A DNA stretch of 64,000 nucleotides from Gaeumannomyces sp. JS-464. Taxonomy: Eukaryota; Ascomycota; Sordariomycetes; Magnaporthales; Magnaporthaceae. Below, one piece after another: positions 58,494 through 64,000 of this stretch. Within the stretch, counting starts at the first letter, position 1, and each line of letters starts with the position of its first letter. A program made the position numbers and the translations under genes. A model generated the notes under the pieces. It was not told where the DNA came from. It did not search any database and saw only the letters and a list, made by a program, of their open reading frames with translations. The DNA lies in contig NGZR01000003.1 of NCBI GenBank assembly GCA_002197995.1, forward strand, positions 7,316,001-7,380,000. Reading direction: 5' to 3'.

Positions 58494-60030
58494 ATGCTTC
58501 CACACGTTTTTGTCACTGCAACGCCCCTGGCTGTCCTGTCCTGGTTTGGCATGTGCAGGGCCCATGACACAGCCCCATGGCCAAAGTGCTCACGGATAGT
58601 ACACGGGCTGTCGATGGCGGGAGACACATGCCGGCTTCCCCTCGACAGCCAGGCAACCGCGCCAGAGCACTGGATACCATGGTCACATTTCCCTCATTGC
58701 TTCCAGCCCGCGCACAAAGACAGCCACGCCGCACCCTACTGCCTCTTTACGGACACGGCGTTCCGGGGCAACCAGGGCATTAGCGTTGTCACGACACCCG
58801 AGCTGGCTGCTAGCCTTACGGGAGGCATCTTGGATGATGGCATCGTTCCCGAGTCACAGCGTGACTATCCATCCAGCCCCATGTCCCATGGGAGCCGTAC
58901 CGACGGCAGACTTGCTTATGAGATCCGAGATCTGCCCGGGAGAGGGATGGGGGTGGTGGCCACGAGAAAAATACGTGCTTTGGAGGTCATCATGGTCCAG
59001 TTCCCTGCCGTGGTGATGCAGATGGACCTCTGGGAGGTTGTGACTTCCCCGAAACAGTCTCGCAGGCTGCTGAACAAAGCGGCCCGGCAACTCCCTCCGG
59101 ACACGCAAGAGCGCGTCAAAAGCCTCGCCCGGAGCGCTCGTGTCCAAGACCCGGTGGAGGACATACTGAGGACGAACGTCTTTGGGTTGGACCTGAACGG
59201 CGTGCTACACATGGGCCTTTTCATGGATGCCTCGGTAAGTGCAAGGGTCCCCCAGGTGCGCATGACGATGCTAACCCACAGTTTCCACGCCTTTGCGCAG
59301 AGGATCAATCACAACTGCAGACCTAAGTGAGTTGATGACGCCGGCCGCAAGGGGATAATGAGCTGGGGCTGGGAGAACAAGCTTGATCCTGATCTCACGG
59401 CAGCATCTTCTGGCGGCAAAACGCCAAGACCATGGCGATGGAGGTAGTCGCTGTCCGGGACATCGACGCCGGGGAAGAGATCACGTACAGCTGTGAGTGG
59501 CACCGGGGCGGCTGTTTCGGATCATCACTGTGATGTCACCCAAAGACCCAGACCCATCAAATACCCACTGACAGAGGAGAATGACGTTTGCAGATGTAAC
59601 CCTGGGCAAGCCGCGAAAGATGCGGCAGAAAGAGCTTTCCGAGTGGGGGTTCGAATGCGCCTGCGCGCTCTGCAAGGCACCGCCGGACGAGATCCAGAGG
59701 TCGGACGCCCGGCGTGACAGGCTGGCCGACATCGGCCAGAGCCTCAAGCAGGCCGGGGCGCTCGCGGCCAGCGGCGGCGGCAGCAGCCGGCTGGGCATGC
59801 TGGTGGCCGAGCTGACCGCGCTCGTCGAGGCCGAGCAGCTGTGGCCGCAGCTGGTCGTGTACCACCCACTGATCGCGCGGGCGTACCTGCAGACGGGGGA
59901 CGTCGAGCAGGCGAGGCACCACGCCGCGCTGGCCGAGGAGGCGTGGGTTCGGTTCCAGGGCGTGGACCACGACTACGTCGAGGACATGCGGGAGCTGTGG
60001 CGGGAGGTGCGGGAGGCGGCGTGGGACTGA
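58494..60030 (+). CDS. SET-domain protein with signal peptide (SET5-like)
   Basis: Four exons, 58,494-59,234, 59,301-59,326, 59,404-59,492 and 59,594-60,030, give 430 residues. All three introns (66, 77 and 101 nt) are GT-AG with good donors (GTAAGT, GTGAGT, GTGAGT), and intron 1 has a GCTAAC branch. Residues 1-24 are hydrophobic and look like a signal peptide. The SET domain starts near YEIRDLPGRGMGVVATRKI. The catalytic RxxNHxCxPN motif, SRINHNCRPN, is assembled across introns 1 and 2, and GEEITYSY across intron 3. Post-SET cysteines follow as CACALC, then a helical C-terminus ending EAAWD. The family are lysine methyltransferases. A leader implying secretion is known for a fungal subgroup, but substrate and location are unknown. 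ATG 58,494 begins the leader directly. Confidence 0.88.
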
Positions 60031-60524
60031 CGATCCTGATCCGGGCGAGATCGGTCGCGGCTCGAAATTGACGCGGGTGGGAGGGGCACGAGGAAGCAAA
60101 CAACCAACAGCGTTCCAGAGGCCAGCTTCCGGTGCTACATCCCGCTCTCTATGGTGCCGCCCGGCCCTATCACTCGCTGTCAGACAAGGGGCGGTGGTGG
60201 GCCTGTCAGCAGAGCTGCTTGGCGAAATTGCTTGGCGGGCCTCGCCTGAGGCGTTGTACATCCATATCGGCCCATCAGGTCCGTGCCTCGGACTTGTACT
60301 TTTGTTGGCAGCCCTTGGAAAGCGGAGGGTCTGCCACAGCCCCAGCACAATCCGAGAGGATCCCGCCCTGCTGTCTTTGCTTGACCTGCAGGCAATGACC
60401 AACATGTCTGTATTTTTTGCGTTTTCTCGTGTCTGGTTTCATAGAATCTCGCCAGTAGTAATGCCAGTCCTGCCTGCCCTCCCCGTCTCATGTCCTTCTG
60501 TCCTCCCTCCTCGATATCTTCCGC
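60031..60524. other. Intergenic
   Basis: Lies between two plus-strand genes and must hold the 3' end of the SET transcript and the promoter of the DUF3431 gene. A frame at 60,068-60,697 is open but has no recognisable content. Confidence 0.55.
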
Positions 60525-61699
60525 ATGGCATACCAACAGAAGCAGCAGCATGCGCGCAGGCGTTCCTCCTCCATCCCCGTCCGCCCCCAGTACCCGTATC
60601 CGAGAGGGGACGAAGGCGGCACATTTCAGCCTGCCGCACACGCCTGCCCGCACGCCAAGATCGGATGGCCGGCCATCATGACCTTCTCATCGAGTAGACG
60701 AGTCGTCCGCAACGCCGGGCTTGCCGTCGTTCTGCTCGCTTTCGCCTGGATAGGGTTCGTGAACTGGCACATAGTTGCCGAGACGCTGCCGTACGGGCGG
60801 CCTGTCAAGATGCAGGAGGTCCCCGACCCTGCGACGCTGGACAAGGTGCTGGTGCTGGGCAAGATGCCAAACGAGGATGTGTCTTGGGTCCATGACCTCA
60901 AGCGGTAAGTCCCCGGTTGATGGCCCTCTCGACCCGTGGCGCGCCCTCGCTCACACAGGGAAACGGCAGATGGACGCCGTTTATCTACACGATGGGCAAG
61001 AAGCCCGAGCGTGGCTACGTCCTCCGCCCACCATCGCTGCAGGGCCGCGAGGCGGTCGTGTACCTGAGCTACATCATCGACTTCTACGACGCGCTCCCCA
61101 ACATCACGGCCTTTGTGCACGCCGGCAGGGAGCAGTGGCACAACTCGGAGCTGGGGCCGTGGACGGCTACCATCCTCGACAACCTGCGCGCCGACACGGT
61201 CCGCAAGCGCGGCTACGCCAACCTGCGCTGCAAGCACGACCCGGGCTGCCCGGACGACGTGCACCCGCTGGACCCGACCCAGAGCGACATCGACGGCAAG
61301 GACATCCGCGCCTACTTTGCCGACGTCTACATGGAGCTGTTCAACGTTCCGAGGAGCGAGGTCCCCAAGCACCTCGGCCATCCCTGCTGCGCCCAGTTCG
61401 CCGTCACGCGCGACCGCATCCGCGAGCGGTCCCGCGAGGACTATATCCGCATGCGCCGCTGGGCCATGGAGCAGACCATTACTACCAGCTTTAACGTCGG
61501 CTGGGTGTTTGAGAAGACGTGGCACGTCATCTTTGGCATGTCGCCACTGTACTGCCCTGCGTCCGACGTGTGCAAATGCGAGCTCTTTGGCTGGTGCGGC
61601 GTCCCAAAGGAGGGTTTAAAGAGCCTGGAGTCGGACCACAAGACTCCCCCGAATAGCGGCCAGAGGAATGATAAACTAAAGGAGAAGAGGGAGCTGTAA
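60525..61699 (+). CDS. DUF3431 protein, single-pass membrane
   Basis: Two exons, 60,525-60,904 and 60,970-61,699, give 369 residues. The 65-nt intron has donor GTAAGT. Acceptor GGCAG at 60,969 is chosen because it alone among nearby AGs restores the frame (LKR|WTPFIYTMG). A basic Gln/Arg-rich N-terminus precedes one transmembrane segment at about residues 64-82, suggesting a type II membrane protein. The rest is DUF3431: EDVSWVHDLKRWTPFIYTM, REAVVYLSYIIDFYDALP, ITAFVHAGREQWHNSE, then FGMSPLYCPASDVCKCELFGW with paired Cys. The family resembles glycosyltransferase-like fungal proteins of unproven activity. The C-terminus is charged and probably disordered. Confidence 0.88.
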
Positions 61700-62121
61700 G
61701 ATGACGACAGGCACGGATAAACATAGACGTAGATGTTGTTTATAGCTAATGAATGATACCACTTTGCGCATCACCACCAGTGGTTGCTGCTCTGCGTGCT
61801 GCGTGGGTAGATGTGCCGTGTGGGCAAACTCGACAAACAGGGGAGTGGCTGGGCTGCGTGGTAATATGCTAGATTTATTAGCCACGAATGCGGTCCACCG
61901 TGATTGGATACATGGGCATCGGGGATGGGCAGTAATATCAGCCGGTCGCCGCCATGGCAGGCCGGCAGATGGGGTTGCAGGACGGTGATAGGCATATACC
62001 ATTTTTACTAAGACGAGAATGTGTTTATATATTTCTGTGCCTTTTTCCATCTGACCTTGCCTCCCACAGTCGTTCTAGCTGCGTTGCCCAAAGACAGCCA
62101 TTTGGCTTCCCCTCGATCAAA
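61700..62121. other. Intergenic
   Basis: Between two plus-strand genes. Contains the 3' end of the DUF3431 transcript and the promoter of the DUF1996 gene. No other feature was seen. Confidence 0.6.
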
Positions 62122-63343
62122 ATGCTCCCCAAGCACGGGTACAAGCTGGCCGTCGCCGCCATGGCGGCCGCCACGCCCACCGCCGCCCAGTTCCTCAACG
62201 GCCTCAACCACCTCCGCTTCGGCTGCTCGCAAATCACCATCGAGCGGCTCGACCCGCTCGTCGACCCGGGCAAGATCCCCAGCACACGCACCAGGTCGTG
62301 GGCGGCAACGCCTTCAACGCTACGATGCCGTCGGCCGACATCTCCAAAATCGCCAGCTGCACGACCTGCGGCCCCGCCGACGACCTGTCCAACTACTGGA
62401 CCGCCAACGTCTACTTCCGCGCCCGCAACGGCAGCTACCGGCGCGTGCCGCAGGTGCCCAACCGCTTCCTGTTCAACGACCGCTTCACGACCCAGACGGC
62501 CGGCGGCATCACCGTCTACTACATCGCCCCGCGCAAGAAGACCGTCACGGCCTTCAAGCCCGGGTTCCGCATGTTTGTCGGCGACGTCATGCGCAGGGCC
62601 CCAAAGTACAAGTCCCAGAGCTGCTTCCGGTGCTACTCGGGGCCCAACTTTGGCGGCGACGACAGGGCCCCGTGCAGTGACCCGAGGGTCGACTCTGAAG
62701 GATTCCCGTCGCGGCCGTGTCCCGGTGGCATCCGCTCCAACATTCTGTACCCCACGTGCTGGGACGGCAAGAACCTCGACAGCCCCAATCACAAGGACCA
62801 CGTGGCGTACCCGACGGCTGGGCCGTCCGACTTTTTGACGACGGCGAACTGTCCCGCGAGCCACCCGGTCAAGATTCCGCAGCTGATGCTGGAGGTGAGC
62901 AGGCTGGCCAGGCTATTAAACCGGAAAGCCATGTGAGAACAGGTACCTGCCAGTTGCTAACACCCATCCCAACACAAGATCGTGTGGGACACCACCAAGT
63001 TCAACGACAAGGCGCTCTGGCCGACAGACGGCACGCAGCCCTTTGTGCTGAGCACGGGTGACGCGACCGGCTACGGCCAGCACGGCGACTACGTCTTTGG
63101 CTGGAAGGACGACGCCCTGCAGCGCGCCATGGACGACAACGGCTGCTTCAGCGCCGTGTGCGGAAAGCAAAAGTCCCAGGACATTTCCACGGCGAACCGC
63201 TGCGTCATCCCCAAGACGGTCAAGGAGGACGTCGATGGCTGTGAGTTTGGGTGCTGCCTTGTTAAAGCCATTTTGGAACCTGCTGACAATATTGTCATCG
63301 TTTCTCAGGGATCAACACGCTTCCAGGCATGGATATGGCTTGA
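62122..63343 (+). CDS. DUF1996 secreted protein with one frameshift
   Basis: Three exons: 62,122-62,894, 62,979-63,240 and 63,309-63,343. The introns (84 and 68 nt) have donors GTGAGC and GTGAGT, and intron 1 has a GCTAAC branch. A signal peptide (about MLPKHGYKLAVAAMAAATPT) precedes DUF1996: FGCSQITIERLDPLVDPGKIPS, then one frame back HTHQVVGGNAFNA, then YWTANVYFRARNGSY, GFRMFVGDVMRRA, SQSCFRCYS, FPSRPCPGGIRSNILYPTCWDGKN, seen here in pieces, and GYGQHGDYVFGW. The frame changes at 62,283, where AGCACACG lacks one C relative to AGC-CAC-ACG. As sequenced, the product stops early. The family is found in secreted or lytic-enzyme-like fungal proteins of unknown activity. The gene could be intact in the organism if the missing base is a sequencing error. 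Confidence 0.8.
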
Positions 63344-63635
63344 CGATGGAATTGCATGTGTTGCAGCTGGGGATTTGCTTTTCGGTGATCAACTTTCCAC
63401 GTTGGACATTTGGCACGCACGTTTACCCAGCCGAATGCTCTGTTTTTACGATAGGACCTCGTAGAGAATTTTGAGCAGAAACCATCATTATCGACGAAAT
63501 AATCAGCATCAACGCCGAGAGAGGCATTTAGGGCAGTGGTCGTCAGTGTTTTCCAGGGATCGGCTCAGGGCTAAACCGGGAGTCGGCACTCCCACATAAT
63601 CCTACCATGATGATGAGGCAGCAATCGCTTACTAA

Positions 63636-63731
63636 GGTCAGATGGCCGAGTTGGTTATGGCGTAGGATTAAGGTTTTCATAACAGTTTTCCTATGGAGCA
63701 ATCCGCGTGGGTTCGAGTCCCACTCTGATCA
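63636..63731 (+). tRNA. tRNA-Leu(AAG) with intron
   Basis: Acceptor GGTCAGA pairs with TCTGATC (one G-T), D-stem GCC/GGC, anticodon stem TAGGA/TCCTA with anticodon AAG at 63,670-63,672. A 14-base intron (63,674-63,687) follows position 37, the canonical place. A long variable arm (TGGA/TCCG stem) is typical of Leu. T-arm GTGGG TTCGAGT CCCAC. Discriminator base A. It reads CUU codons. Confidence 0.9.
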
Positions 63732-63736
63732 TTTTT
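63732..63736 (+). terminator. RNA polymerase III terminator
   Basis: A run of five T follows the tRNA directly. Confidence 0.8.
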
Positions 63737-64000
63737 GCAAATGTCAACCTTTATAAAGTTGACAGTCTCGACTCTTTCGCTCCTTTGCTTCTTTATCGCC
63801 CTGTCCCAGTTAACGTAAACCCATAAACCCCCAGTTTTTTTTTTTTTGTTTTTTTTTCCTTCTCCCATCCCCAGGTGAATTGAGCGTTTGAAGCAGACGA
63901 CGGCCCATCCAGTATCTGCCTCAGTGTCCTTTCCGAATGGAGCTCACAAGTCGACGCGGAGCACCACGAGGAGCGAGTCAGAAGCCAAGAGCATCGGCGG
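63737..64000 (+). other. Downstream of tRNA, possible start of a further gene
   Basis: T-rich sequence to about 63,870, then GC-rich. An ATG at 63,937 (context CCGAATGG) opens a basic frame to the window edge (MELTSRRGAPRGASQKPRAS). This is too short to call, so a truncated exon is only a possibility. Confidence 0.25.

Overview
The window looks like a chromosome segment of a filamentous ascomycete (Pezizomycotina, probably Sordariomycetes). The gene-dense right third has short GT-AG introns of 59-101 nt, a GH10 xylanase, a NACHT-type relic, a SET protein with a signal peptide, DUF3431 and DUF1996 proteins, and an intron-bearing tRNA-Leu. The left two thirds are a graveyard of transposons mutated by repeat-induced point mutation (RIP). 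There most surviving C and G sit in CpG, CpA and TpG are scarce, frames are full of TAA/TAG, and repeat copies differ mainly by C-to-T and G-to-A transitions.

Layout of positions 1-43,906. Two copies of one Ty3/gypsy chromodomain LTR retrotransposon (family A) frame the block: A1 (<1-8554, + strand, 3' end only) and A2 (26,954-43,906, - strand, with both LTRs and a degenerate 5-bp target duplication). Four copies of a Fot1/pogo-type DNA transposon of about 1.86 kb sit at 1300-3158, 4873-6736, 10,665-12,521 and 38,469-40,328. Three of them interrupt family A at TA dinucleotides. A second gypsy element (family B, 28,568-35,162, 211-bp LTRs, perfect ACGAT duplication) is nested in A2. Two nearly identical, un-RIPed 428/429-bp MITEs (27,112-27,539 and 41,000-41,428) also landed in A2. 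Between A1 and A2 lie a Tad-like LINE (about 15.95-21.17 kb, - strand), remains of a second pogo family, and about 10 kb of unresolved RIPed sequence.

At about 43.9-44.3 kb the sequence changes to GC-rich, gene-dense DNA. The first two genes inside it, a tandem GFA/CENP-V-fold protein (44.4-45.6 kb) and a small unidentified protein (45.7-46.3 kb), are pseudogenes broken by many frameshifts of the same sign. Next come a 5'-truncated NACHT relic (48.2-50.3 kb), a CCHC zinc-knuckle gene whose Asn repeat has slipped into a Gln frame (50.8-51.3 kb), an ankyrin-repeat gene (52.2-54.5 kb, -), a three-helix membrane protein (55.3-56.0 kb), a GH10 xylanase (56.2-57.4 kb, -), a SET-domain gene (58.5-60.0 kb), a DUF3431 gene (60.5-61.7 kb), a DUF1996 gene with one frameshift (62.1-63.3 kb), and tRNA-Leu(AAG) (63.6-63.7 kb).

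I see no biosynthetic cluster or operon-like unit. The genes look functionally independent. The structure of interest is the nested repeat block, especially family A, which carries a conserved antisense ORF and a tRNA-like segment between pol and its 3' LTR, and the fresh MITEs embedded in it. All coordinates come from reading the sequence by eye. Family assignments of RIPed elements rest on motif recognition through many stop codons.
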